The notes: generated by a model not told the origin, from the sequence alone. A stretch of 64,000 nucleotides of DNA from Vreelandella neptunia (GCF_022489065.1 NZ_JAKVTW010000009.1:1-64000); one strand, 5' to 3'; positions 46,819 to 55,100 are shown, numbered from the stretch's first letter. Translations and numbers: made by a program.

Positions 46819-49005
46819 ATGAGCGTTAGACGTTTCGTGGGAGCCAATAGTCGTGATGTGATGCGCCAAGTGCGCGAGGCGCTCGGTGAAGATGCCCTGA
46901 TTGTCGCTAACCGGCGTACCGAAGGGGGCGTTGAAATCTTGGCCATGGCGGATGAAGCCATCGACCATTTTGAGCCCTCACCTGAACCAACTCCCCCCGA
47001 AACGCCGGTAGTTTCTCCGGCGCAAGACCCGATGCAGGCGATGAGCGAGCGCTTACTGCAAGAAATGCAGGATATGCGCGCGCTGTTGGCCAGCAACCAA
47101 TCGTCTAATGCCGCTTCTGCGCCCCAGCAGGCAGCGGCAACGGGCACCGTCGCGCAGCTGCGCCAACTGCTATGGAGTGTCGGCTTTGGCAATGAGCTCG
47201 CCGATGAGCTGCTGGCAGGGTTGCCTGAGCCGTTAAAAGCACTGAGCGGAGATAGCGAAGCACCGATGCAGTGGCTGCGTCAGCAGTTAATGGAGCGTCT
47301 GTGTGTACTGAGTGATGAAGCAAGCTTCTTCGATCAAACCGGCATTGTCGCCCTAGTGGGGCCAACGGGAGTGGGTAAAACGACCACCACCGCTAAGCTG
47401 GCGGCACGTTTTGTCATGCGCCATGGCACACGCCCGGTGGCGCTGGTGACGACTGACAGTTTCCGGATCGGAGCCCATGAGCAGCTACGCATCTATGCGC
47501 GCCTACTGGACACACCCATGTATGCGCTGGACGCCGAACAACCCATTGATGACCTGCTGGGTCGCTTGCAGGGCAAACAGTGGGTCATTATCGACACGGT
47601 AGGCATGAGCCAGCGTGATCAGCGAGTGATAGAGCAGATTGCTCACCTTCAAGGCGGGCGCTCGCGGGTGCGTCTGGTGCTACTGCTCAATGCCGCCAGC
47701 CAGCCTGAAACCCTGGAAGAGGTTGTTTTGCGTTACCGCCAGGCCGCGCGTGCGGCGGGCGCAGAGTTAGATGACTGCATTATTACTAAACAGGATGAAG
47801 CGGGCCGCCTGGCACCCGTGCTCGACATTGTCATGCGCCATGGGATGCGCGTGCTGTTTGGTTCCAATGGTCAGCAGGTTCCTGAAGATATGGCCATTGC
47901 TGCCCCGGCGGCACTCGTTGATCAAGCACTAAGTACCGCAATGCCGCAGCGTGAACGAGCACAAAGTGCCGACACCCCCATGGAGATGCCGCGCTGGTCG
48001 CGGGATGTGCTGGGGCAAGGGCGACGTTTGTCATCGCTAATGGCACGACTGCGGCAGCGCGTGACAGGGTTTGCCGAATTAGAAGCGGTCTGGGATCTAG
48101 CCTCACTGCCAAGCCGTGTTCAGGGCGAGCGTTTGGACGCACTGCTCGCTGCCTATCCAGCGGCGGATACCACCTTAGGTATGGCATGGTCAGCGCGGCG
48201 TAATGAGCGCGGCTGCGACTGGGCAATGCCAGACATAGGTCTTGACAGTGATGGCGCCTGGCTGGCGCTACCTTGGCTGCAGCATCGCCACGCCGCAGGA
48301 TGGCAGCCGCGCTTAGCCGCGCTGTCGGCATCAAGCGGTGTAGCGGTGCACTTGCTTCCGCGCTTTCCCGAGCCCGATGCCCTGGTGTGGCTGGAAGCCC
48401 AGCACTTGACCTGGGTCAGCCAAGTAGCCCCCAGTCATCGGATACTCTTTCACCACGAGCGGCAAACCATTCGCCAATTATTTAGCGACAGTGTGCTGAC
48501 GCATCATGTTGGCCTACGTTTTCGTGGCCAATCCGTGCAACTATGGACTGCCTACGCCGAAGTGGAAGACGCGTCTGGCTGTGCTCTGCTCGCTTGGTAC
48601 GGGGAAGTTCGTGACCCAGAAAGTGCCAAAGTGGTAGCACGGCGCTATTGGCTTACCCCGGCTCGGCTGGGAGCAGAGGTGCTCTCGCTATTGGTAACGC
48701 AGCTGCAAAGCGACGGATTATCAGCGTTGACGCGGCGCGCCTGGCAGCAGTTAAAAGAGGCCGACAGCGGTGATCTAAACGCCGAGGTGCGCCTGCTCAT
48801 GGCCAGCGGCATGGCGTCAGTCGTAGGGCATCTCGATGTCGCTGATGATGAGGGAGCGCAGACGCTGCGCGGGGATCTACTCAACTTATCGGGCACCAGC
48901 CGTCGTCGTCGCGATACCGGCATGCTTGATGCGCTGGTCTATGCGTTTATGGCGCGGGATGCGATTCGCCAAATGGGCAGTGTCAGTCGAGAGGGTGTGG
49001 CGTGA
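46819..49005 (+). CDS. flhF: FlhF GTPase with a long C-terminal extension
   Basis: SRP-family GTPase that guides flagellar placement in polar flagellates. The N-terminal B region (MSVRRFVGANSRDVMRQVRE) and the NG domain (about 100-375) are standard: G1 GPTGVGKTTTTA at about 181-192, then TTDSFRIGAHEQLRIYA and DTVGMSQRD. After about residue 375 comes a further stretch of about 350 residues that I do not recognise in FlhF, making 728 residues against the usual 380-500. AAGGG precedes the ATG. The stop overlaps the next gene (GTGA). Confidence 0.92.
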   Translation: MSVRRFVGANSRDVMRQVREALGEDALIVANRRTEGGVEILAMADEAIDHFEPSPEPTPPETPVVSPAQDPMQAMSERLLQEMQDMRALLASNQSSNAASAPQQAAATGTVAQLRQLLWSVGFGNELADELLAGLPEPLKALSGDSEAPMQWLRQQLMERLCVLSDEASFFDQTGIVALVGPTGVGKTTTTAKLAARFVMRHGTRPVALVTTDSFRIGAHEQLRIYARLLDTPMYALDAEQPIDDLLGRLQGKQWVIIDTVGMSQRDQRVIEQIAHLQGGRSRVRLVLLLNAASQPETLEEVVLRYRQAARAAGAELDDCIITKQDEAGRLAPVLDIVMRHGMRVLFGSNGQQVPEDMAIAAPAALVDQALSTAMPQRERAQSADTPMEMPRWSRDVLGQGRRLSSLMARLRQRVTGFAELEAVWDLASLPSRVQGERLDALLAAYPAADTTLGMAWSARRNERGCDWAMPDIGLDSDGAWLALPWLQHRHAAGWQPRLAALSASSGVAVHLLPRFPEPDALVWLEAQHLTWVSQVAPSHRILFHHERQTIRQLFSDSVLTHHVGLRFRGQSVQLWTAYAEVEDASGCALLAWYGEVRDPESAKVVARRYWLTPARLGAEVLSLLVTQLQSDGLSALTRRAWQQLKEADSGDLNAEVRLLMASGMASVVGHLDVADDEGAQTLRGDLLNLSGTSRRRRDTGMLDALVYAFMARDAIRQMGSVSREGVA

Positions 49006-49568
49006 GCGACCAAGATCAAGCATCGGGCCTGCGCAAGTGGGCAAGTTTGCAGCGCCAGCAGCAAGAAGCGGAGGAAGGGATTGATGTGGCAGCGGCAGAG
49101 CATGTGCCTGAACCCCCTTTGCCGCCATTAACGCCAGAAGTAGCGCTCGCGGAGCAGCCTGAGGCGCAAGCCCCGCCAAAGCCCAAAATTCCGCTTATGG
49201 TGGTCGGGCTGCCGGGTAGTGGTGCAGCCCAGGTGAGCAGGGTCAAAGCACGCCTGGGTCAGTGGTCTTCGTTAGGCCGAAACTGGGCCGGTGAGCCTGA
49301 TGATTGGAGCATACACATCGCAATGGCTGAAACGTCTGACCTTGCTGAGTTGTGCAATCAATACAACCGCTGGGCGCTATGGATCAGCAGTGATGCCGAT
49401 GACTTTGCCGCCATGTACCGGACATTGCGGCAGCTTCATGAACGGGGTGGCCCACGCCGTTTACTGGCGCTTCACGAGCCGCATTTGCCGCGGCAGGGGT
49501 TACTTGATAACTTGCGTGGAGCCGCCGAGTACTACTTAAATATGGAACTACTGGTACTTGCACGATGA
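49002..49568 (+). CDS. unknown protein in the flhG position
   Basis: A 188-residue protein translated from a GTG that overlaps the flhF stop, with AGAGGG six bases upstream. Residues 1-60 are charged and Pro/Ala-rich. After that comes an alpha/beta-looking region starting PLMVVGLPGSGAAQV, which resembles a P-loop strand but lacks the Lys of a Walker A motif, and later WALWISSDADDFAAMYRTLR. The start contains ASGLRKWASLQRQQQ, an amphipathic helix. The MinD-like FlhG/FleN that normally follows flhF is absent, so this could be a decayed MinD-like protein or a new FlhF partner. I assign no function. Confidence 0.75.
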   Translation: MSDQDQASGLRKWASLQRQQQEAEEGIDVAAAEHVPEPPLPPLTPEVALAEQPEAQAPPKPKIPLMVVGLPGSGAAQVSRVKARLGQWSSLGRNWAGEPDDWSIHIAMAETSDLAELCNQYNRWALWISSDADDFAAMYRTLRQLHERGGPRRLLALHEPHLPRQGLLDNLRGAAEYYLNMELLVLAR

Positions 49569-49593
49569 GCGTACTCCGCCGAGGGGACCAAGC

Positions 49594-50022
49594 ATGCTAA
49601 GCTGGCTATTAAGAGGCTCCCATTCGCAGGTTGCGCTACTGCTAATCGGATTGCTACTGACGGGATTAACGGCGAGTGCCCAGGCAGCCAGCGGTAGTTG
49701 GAGCACCCAGATACCAGGGTTGATGGTGGCGATGAGTGATCGGGCAAGCGCGAGTCAAACCGCGGCCCCACCCGCCGTCGCTAACCTTAAGCACGGGCAG
49801 CTTGGGCGTATTCAATGGCAGTTTCAATATCCTCCTGGCGCTCTGTTAAACGCCTGGTTGTGCCATCCCGAGCAGTGCGTTGCGTTAACCGGTATGCGGG
49901 GCTCTACTACTGCATTAGCAGGGCAGACGGCCGATGAGCCACTGCATTTTCGCTTTGCCTTACGCCCAGGCCAGCGGCCGGTTCGTGTGCAGGGGCTGCA
50001 AATGATTGTGAACTATCAGTGA
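49594..50022 (+). CDS. flhE: flagellar protein FlhE
   Basis: Periplasmic protein that in enterics follows flhBA and limits proton leak through the export gate. It has 142 residues. A signal peptide (LLLIGLLLTGLTASAQA) leads to a mature part whose end matches E. coli FlhE by eye: RIQWQFQYPPGALLNAWLC, then QCVALTGMRGST, DEPLHFRF and a final MIVNYQ. Two Cys in LCHPEQC are also shared. The start at 49594 has GAGGGG seven bases upstream. Confidence 0.85.
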   Translation: MLSWLLRGSHSQVALLLIGLLLTGLTASAQAASGSWSTQIPGLMVAMSDRASASQTAAPPAVANLKHGQLGRIQWQFQYPPGALLNAWLCHPEQCVALTGMRGSTTALAGQTADEPLHFRFALRPGQRPVRVQGLQMIVNYQ

Positions 50023-50048
50023 AGGCTGTATAGCCGCGAGGCGAGAGC

Positions 50049-50750
50049 ATGTACACAGCACAAGGCAGGATCAAACAGAGTGAGCTGTTGACGCAATACA
50101 TGCCACTGGTGCGACGTCAGGCCTTGACGCTTCAGGTCCGTTTGCCAGCCAGCATTGAGCTCGATGACCTTATTCAAGCAGGCATGGTAGGGCTCTTAGA
50201 AGCGCTGGGTCGCTTTGATGCTACTCAAGGCGCGACATTTGCAACCTTTGCCAGCCAGCGTATTCGTGGCGCGATGATGGACGAGCTGCGCACCCGCGAC
50301 TGGCTGCCACGAAGTGTGCGGCGTTCAGCGCGAGCGGTAGACAGTGCCGTTCGTCAATTAGAGCAACAGCTGGGTAGGGCGCCGGAAGAGAACGAAATTG
50401 CTCTCCATCTTGATATGCCATTGAGTGAGTATCAACAGCTCCTCAATGACACCAACAGTGGTCAGCTGCTGCCCTTTGAAGAGTTAGTCGCGGATGGCGG
50501 TGAACCGGTGAGTAATGAGCTGAGTAATTCACCGTTTGAGCAATTGCTCGATGGCCAGCAGCGGCAAACGCTGATTGACGCGATCGAAGCGCTACCCGAG
50601 CGAGAAAAACTGCTGATGGCGCTGTATTACCAAGAAGAGCTCAACCTCAAGGAAGTAGGCGCTGTGTTGGGCGTAACGGAATCACGCGTTTCTCAACTGC
50701 ACAGCCAAGCCGTGAGTCGCTTACGCGCGCGCTTACACGACTCCGCATAA
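50049..50750 (+). CDS. fliA: RNA polymerase sigma-28 factor FliA
   Basis: Sigma factor for late flagellar genes, 233 residues. Region 2 has LDDLIQAGMVGLLEALGRFD and FATFASQRIRGAMMDELRT; region 4 has YYQEELNLKEVGAVLGVTES followed by the recognition helix VSQLHSQAVSRLRARL. GAGG is seven bases upstream. It should read the four sigma-28 promoters listed here and is held by FlgM. Its placement after flhF matches Pseudomonas-type clusters rather than enterics. Confidence 0.97.
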   Translation: MYTAQGRIKQSELLTQYMPLVRRQALTLQVRLPASIELDDLIQAGMVGLLEALGRFDATQGATFATFASQRIRGAMMDELRTRDWLPRSVRRSARAVDSAVRQLEQQLGRAPEENEIALHLDMPLSEYQQLLNDTNSGQLLPFEELVADGGEPVSNELSNSPFEQLLDGQQRQTLIDAIEALPEREKLLMALYYQEELNLKEVGAVLGVTESRVSQLHSQAVSRLRARLHDSA

Positions 50751-50791
50751 CACCTCTTGTTTACTCACTTGTGACCGGCAAGGAGCCGTGG

Positions 50792-51613
50792 ATGAACCCT
50801 TCGACGTTAATAGGCATATTTGCCAGCATCCTGCTGCTGGTGAGCGTGCTGTTTTTTACCGCAGAGTCCCCCGAAAGCTTTATCAATTTACCGGGGTTAG
50901 CCATTGTGGTGACCGGTACGTTAGCGGCCACCTTCATCAGCTACCCGCTAAAAGAAGTGCTTCGCGTTGTGCGTCTGGTGGGTTTGGTATTCCGGCGTGA
51001 AAATACCTATATGCGTGACGATATCCGCGAGCTGGTGGACATGTCGCGGCTATGGTTTAAAGGTGATGTGCGCGCGGTTGAGCGTGAGCTGGAGCATACG
51101 CGCAATCCGTTTCTGCGCACCGGTATTCAGTTGGTGATTGCCAACACCAAAGAAGACGAAATTTTTGACATGTTGCGCTGGCGCATTGCTCGCCTGAAAG
51201 CGCGGGAGCATGCGGAAGCACAAATATTTCGCACCATGGCCACCTATGCCCCGGCGTTTGGCATGATCGGTACGTTGGTGGGGCTAGTGAATATGCTGGA
51301 GGTGATGGATGCGGGTGACCTGCAGGTGATTGGCCCCCGCATGGCGGTGGCCCTGCTAACCACCTTCTATGGCATTTTACTCGCCAACTTAGTGTTTAAG
51401 CCGATTGCGGTGAAGCTAGAGCGCCGCACCGAAGAGCGATTGATTACCATGAACATGGTATTGGAAGGTATCTCACTGATTACCAAACGTCGCTTGCCCT
51501 CGTTTATTGAAGAAACCCTTAACTCTTTCGTGGCTAATTACCACGATGAAATTCGCGATAATAGCGTAAAGCCAAGGCCTGACGTATCGGTGAGTTCGGC
51601 AGCGAAGAGATAG
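50792..51613 (+). CDS. second stator MotA/PomA-like protein
   Basis: A second MotA-family protein, 273 residues, of the PomA/MotC type rather than the MotA at 31430. YAPAFGMIGTLVGLVNMLE and MAVALLTTFYGILLANLVF are the conserved channel helices. The start at 50792 has AAGGAG six bases upstream; a GTG at 50771 would add seven residues. It pairs with the next gene. Whether protons or sodium drive it cannot be read safely from sequence. Confidence 0.9.
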   Translation: MNPSTLIGIFASILLLVSVLFFTAESPESFINLPGLAIVVTGTLAATFISYPLKEVLRVVRLVGLVFRRENTYMRDDIRELVDMSRLWFKGDVRAVERELEHTRNPFLRTGIQLVIANTKEDEIFDMLRWRIARLKAREHAEAQIFRTMATYAPAFGMIGTLVGLVNMLEVMDAGDLQVIGPRMAVALLTTFYGILLANLVFKPIAVKLERRTEERLITMNMVLEGISLITKRRLPSFIEETLNSFVANYHDEIRDNSVKPRPDVSVSSAAKR

Positions 51614-51618
51614 CCACC

Positions 51619-52290
51619 ATGTTAGACCGTGATACACGCCATGCGTTGGAAATACCGGCCTCGGCGGGTGAGGGCGATGAAGGCTGGTTAACCAGCTATC
51701 TTGATGTGCTGACACTGCTTATCACGCTCTTTGTGCTACTGCTTTCACTCACGCCACCGGGCGGCGGTGAAGCTGCGGATACTGCTTTCATGCGTTCAGC
51801 AAGCGCTGTATCATCACTGCCGCTAGCGTCTCTGGCCACGGGTATACAGCCTCGCCATGAAGGGTTACAGCCGCAGTTTGCTGGGCTGAATATTCCCGGT
51901 GTGAGCGTCTCGCAAGGTCGCGAAGGTGTCACGCTGAGAATTGATACCAGCCTGTTATTTGCCAGCGGCCAAGCAGTATTGACGTCTCAGGGGCGTAGTG
52001 TGGTTGAGCGTCTTATGGATGTGCTCACCCGTTTTGACGGGCAGATTTCTGTAGAAGGCCATACTGATAGCGTGCCCATTTCGACAGACCGCTTCCCGTC
52101 TAACTGGGAGCTTTCATCAGCGCGGGCTATCGCCGTCGTACGCCATTTAGAAAGCCAAGGGTTCAATATTTCTCGTATGCGGGCCGTCGGCTATGCTGAT
52201 ACCCAACCCATGGAACCGAACGCAACCGCGGATGGCCGAGCTGCCAACCGGCGCGTAGAGCTGTTGCTCAGGCAGCAGGTCGAAGGGTGA
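51619..52290 (+). CDS. second stator MotB/PomB-like protein
   Basis: Partner stator subunit of 223 residues. The transmembrane helix begins LTSYLDVLTLLITLFVLLL, with Asp29 as the ion-carrying residue. A short linker leads to an OmpA-like domain with VEGHTDSVPISTDRFPSNWE and ANRRVELLL. The linker is shorter than in the MotB at 32296. It follows its partner after five bases. Confidence 0.9.
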   Translation: MLDRDTRHALEIPASAGEGDEGWLTSYLDVLTLLITLFVLLLSLTPPGGGEAADTAFMRSASAVSSLPLASLATGIQPRHEGLQPQFAGLNIPGVSVSQGREGVTLRIDTSLLFASGQAVLTSQGRSVVERLMDVLTRFDGQISVEGHTDSVPISTDRFPSNWELSSARAIAVVRHLESQGFNISRMRAVGYADTQPMEPNATADGRAANRRVELLLRQQVEG

Positions 52291-52312
52291 ATAGATTGTC
52301 GAGGCTACGCCT

Positions 52313-54328
52313 GTGCCCATGTTCCGCCCGTTATTGCAGTCGTTTGGTGCACTGCTGGTATTGGATGCTGATTGCCGTCGTATTCAAGCTACCAGCACAA
52401 ATTTAGCCTGCTTGACCGGCATTGAACTCCCTGAAAACGGGGAGCTAAGTCTTGCCTGTGCGTTGGGCAAACGCCTTAGCCAGCGGGTGCGTCGCGAGCT
52501 TCAGGGGCAGCAGCGCCTCCCCGGTCCGTTGGCGTTTATTCGTCCTAAACACAGCAGCGTGCGTTTTCAACTGCATGCTTACCGGGTAGATGAGCAAGTC
52601 ATTGTCGAGATTGAGCCACTTAATCCCCTCGGGAAGCGTCGCCTACTGGGTACGGTGAACGAGCGATTGATGCATTTGGCAGAAGCGACCCATCAGGAGG
52701 AGCTGCTCGACTCCTTAGTCAATGCTATTCAACAGCTCACCGGTCATGATCGCGTCAGCGTGTGCCATTTCGATAGTGATTGGCATGGCTTGATCGTAGC
52801 CGAAGCGCTGGGCGAGCGGCTGCCTTCGCTACTGGGGCAGCGCTTTCCCGCCAGTGACTTTCCGATCACGTTGCGCCGAAGCTATGAAAATCATCCCGTG
52901 CGGTTGATTGAAGACGTTAATGCTCCCCCTGAAATGCTGATGCCCGCTTTTTCTGCTATACCCCTAAGCGGCAGTTTTTTACGTGCTCCGGCGCCAGAAA
53001 GGCAGCGCTATCTTAAGCGCTTGGGTGTGAGTAGCTCGCTGAGCTTGGCAATGCAGGGCGATACTGGCCTGTGGGGGCTAGTATTTTGCCACTCGGCAAC
53101 CCCGCATTCAGTCGAGCCACCGGTACGCGATGCCGTTCGCACCTTGGTGCAAATGGCCACACAGCGCATGCTGCTACTGCGGGCGCGTCAAGAAGCACGC
53201 TACTTACAGCGCGTACAAGATAGCCTGGTGCTGAGTACACGGGCACGCAGTGAGCCGCAGAGCCCCCAGCGCCTACTTCATGAACAGGCGGCCACCTGGA
53301 TGAAGTTGTTTCGTGCCCATGGCATTGTGCTCTGGGTGAATGGCGGCGCTTATCAAGCTGGCGTGACGCCCTCACCGGAAGCGATAAGTCAGTTTGTTTT
53401 ACGGCTTGAGAGAGCCCACGTGCATAGCGGCCCCTGGTGCACGCGCGAGCTCGCCAAAGAGCCGTTAACCTGCTCGTTAGCCATGCCCGAACAGTGTGGC
53501 GCCTTGGCAGTACCGCTGTCGATGAACGCTACCCAGCGCGCGTGGTTGATACTCTTTCGTCCAGAGCAGGTCGAAACGCTATATTGGGCGATGCAACCTT
53601 CAGCTAATCCTCTACCTGCGTCGATAGTGACCCCGTCGGTTGCTTGGTATGAAGAGGTGGTGGGCAAAAGTGAAGCTTGGCAGCGGGTTGAGCGCTTAGC
53701 GGCGGTCGATTTGGGAGAAGACCTAACGTTGGCCATTTCGGCCTATGAAATTAGTTCACTGAATATGCATCTGGAGCGCGAGCGTAAAGCCCTTGCTGAA
53801 GCGAACCAGCGGCTAGAGCAGTTAGCGCATTTTGATCCATTAACCAAAGTGTGGAACCGCTACCGCATTGAAGAAGCGATTAATGCCGAACTAGTGGCTG
53901 CAAAGCGCTATGCAGCTGCCTTTGCCTTGCTGCTTTTTGATGTAGATAACTTTAAGCAGATCAACGATTCCTATGGCCATAGCGTAGGTGATGATGTGCT
54001 GGTGGCCCTAGCGCGTCTGGTGGAGAGCTCTTTGCGTGGCTGTGACCACCTTGGCCGCTGGGGTGGAGAGGAGTTTATTGTGCTGGCCACTCACTCCGAC
54101 GTTGATGCTGCCGTTGGTTTAGCCGAGCGGCTGCGCTCGCTGGTAGCAGAGCTGCACATTGCGGGCCTTGAGCAAGCAGTAACAGTGAGTATCGGTGTTG
54201 CCGTTTGGCAGCCGGGTGACAGCTGTAAAACCCTCATATCGCGGGCAGACGACGCTATGTACCGTGCAAAGCATGGTGGGCGCAACCGCGTTGAAATGGC
54301 GCTTGAGCCCATGGCGCCGACTCACTAA
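52313..54328 (+). CDS. phytochrome-like diguanylate cyclase
   Basis: A 671-residue protein: PAS-like (about 1-120), phytochrome GAF (about 130-290), PHY-like region (about 300-470), coiled linker and GGDEF domain (about 505-665). The cyclase site reads GGEEF, and DNFKQINDSYGHSVGDDVL is intact, so c-di-GMP synthesis is likely. The phytochrome part keeps PASDFP and LWGLVFCHS but has lost the N-terminal bilin Cys, the second His of CHH and the His of the usual SPIH motif, so bilin binding is unlikely. GTG start with GAGG eight bases upstream; an ATG lies at 52319. It follows the stator pair closely. Confidence 0.88.
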   Translation: MPMFRPLLQSFGALLVLDADCRRIQATSTNLACLTGIELPENGELSLACALGKRLSQRVRRELQGQQRLPGPLAFIRPKHSSVRFQLHAYRVDEQVIVEIEPLNPLGKRRLLGTVNERLMHLAEATHQEELLDSLVNAIQQLTGHDRVSVCHFDSDWHGLIVAEALGERLPSLLGQRFPASDFPITLRRSYENHPVRLIEDVNAPPEMLMPAFSAIPLSGSFLRAPAPERQRYLKRLGVSSSLSLAMQGDTGLWGLVFCHSATPHSVEPPVRDAVRTLVQMATQRMLLLRARQEARYLQRVQDSLVLSTRARSEPQSPQRLLHEQAATWMKLFRAHGIVLWVNGGAYQAGVTPSPEAISQFVLRLERAHVHSGPWCTRELAKEPLTCSLAMPEQCGALAVPLSMNATQRAWLILFRPEQVETLYWAMQPSANPLPASIVTPSVAWYEEVVGKSEAWQRVERLAAVDLGEDLTLAISAYEISSLNMHLERERKALAEANQRLEQLAHFDPLTKVWNRYRIEEAINAELVAAKRYAAAFALLLFDVDNFKQINDSYGHSVGDDVLVALARLVESSLRGCDHLGRWGGEEFIVLATHSDVDAAVGLAERLRSLVAELHIAGLEQAVTVSIGVAVWQPGDSCKTLISRADDAMYRAKHGGRNRVEMALEPMAPTH

Positions 54329-54341
54329 AGCGCTGTTTTCA

Positions 54342-54935
54342 CTACTGCTGTGCTTCGTCGCCTTCACATTTAACCAGCATTCGGGCAATCGCCGCATCGG
54401 CCCCTTGTAGGCTAAAGGTCATATACCAAGGCTCGCGTTCCTGCTGATCAAAGCCGAGAAACAGCTGTTCGCCCTGACGCATATCCGCCATCAGCGTTGC
54501 TAGGTCGCTGAGGTAAAAATGCGCATAAAAACCATCATCGCCGCGTTCCGTAATAAACTCCGCCATGGTGTCAATGATGGGCTGCTCGTCAATGCGCAGC
54601 CGGGCGGGTACCAGTTTGACCGCACGGCTCTCGCCTTGCTGCTGCTCTAGCGTCACCCGCATCTCCAGCCAGGGTAAATCGCATACCCCAGGGCTGGCGT
54701 TCAGGCTAAGCGTGGCGTCTGAATAGCTGTGGGTTTCCACCGCACGATAATGCTCCTCGTTGCCAAGCGAAAGCGTCATTGATTGCCAATGATCGTGGGA
54801 AGCCATGTCCTCGGTATTAAACGTGGCAGCGTTAATCATCGGTGTAACGGCCATCAAGGGGGCTGCCATCACCACAGCGGCTAAGGAGAGCAAACGGAAA
54901 CGCTGGAGGCGAAGTGCAGTCATGATCAGGGCCAT
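54342..54935 (-). CDS. exported protein of unknown function
   Basis: A 197-residue protein with a clear signal peptide (basic start, hydrophobic LLSLAAVVMAAPLMAV, probable cleavage after NAA). The mature part is acidic and has two cysteines, in GVCDLPW and VKCEGD, that could form a disulfide. It is convergent with the cyclase gene and divergent from nrdJa. I recognise no family. A second ATG at 54923 is an equally possible start. Confidence 0.7.
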   Translation of the reverse strand: MALIMTALRLQRFRLLSLAAVVMAAPLMAVTPMINAATFNTEDMASHDHWQSMTLSLGNEEHYRAVETHSYSDATLSLNASPGVCDLPWLEMRVTLEQQQGESRAVKLVPARLRIDEQPIIDTMAEFITERGDDGFYAHFYLSDLATLMADMRQGEQLFLGFDQQEREPWYMTFSLQGADAAIARMLVKCEGDEAQQ

Positions 54936-55017
54936 CTACTAAAACCAATAGGCGATTAACATAAAATCCAGTCTATAGCGTCTTGCAGAAAGGCAAAAGA
55001 GTAACGCGCTGATTTTC

Positions 55018-55059
55018 CTATATATGGTAGAAAAAAGTAAAAAAAGCGCCTCATATGGT
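55018..55059 (+). promoter_or_regulatory. tandem NrdR boxes upstream of nrdJ
   Basis: CTATATATGGT (55018-55028) and CCTCATATGGT (55049-55059) share ATATGGT exactly 31 bases apart, close to three helical turns. NrdR, the repressor of ribonucleotide reductase genes, typically binds two AT-rich boxes at this spacing. They lie just upstream of the candidate promoter. Confidence 0.75.
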
Positions 55060-55094
55060 GGGAAGTCAAGTCTATACTTCCCTCCGATGCTACG

Positions 55095-55100
55095 TATAAT
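55095..55100 (+). promoter_or_regulatory. nrdJ promoter -10 box
   Basis: A perfect TATAAT lies 50 bases before the nrdJa ATG. The -35 region (about 55071-55077, CTATAC) is weak. Confidence 0.6.
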
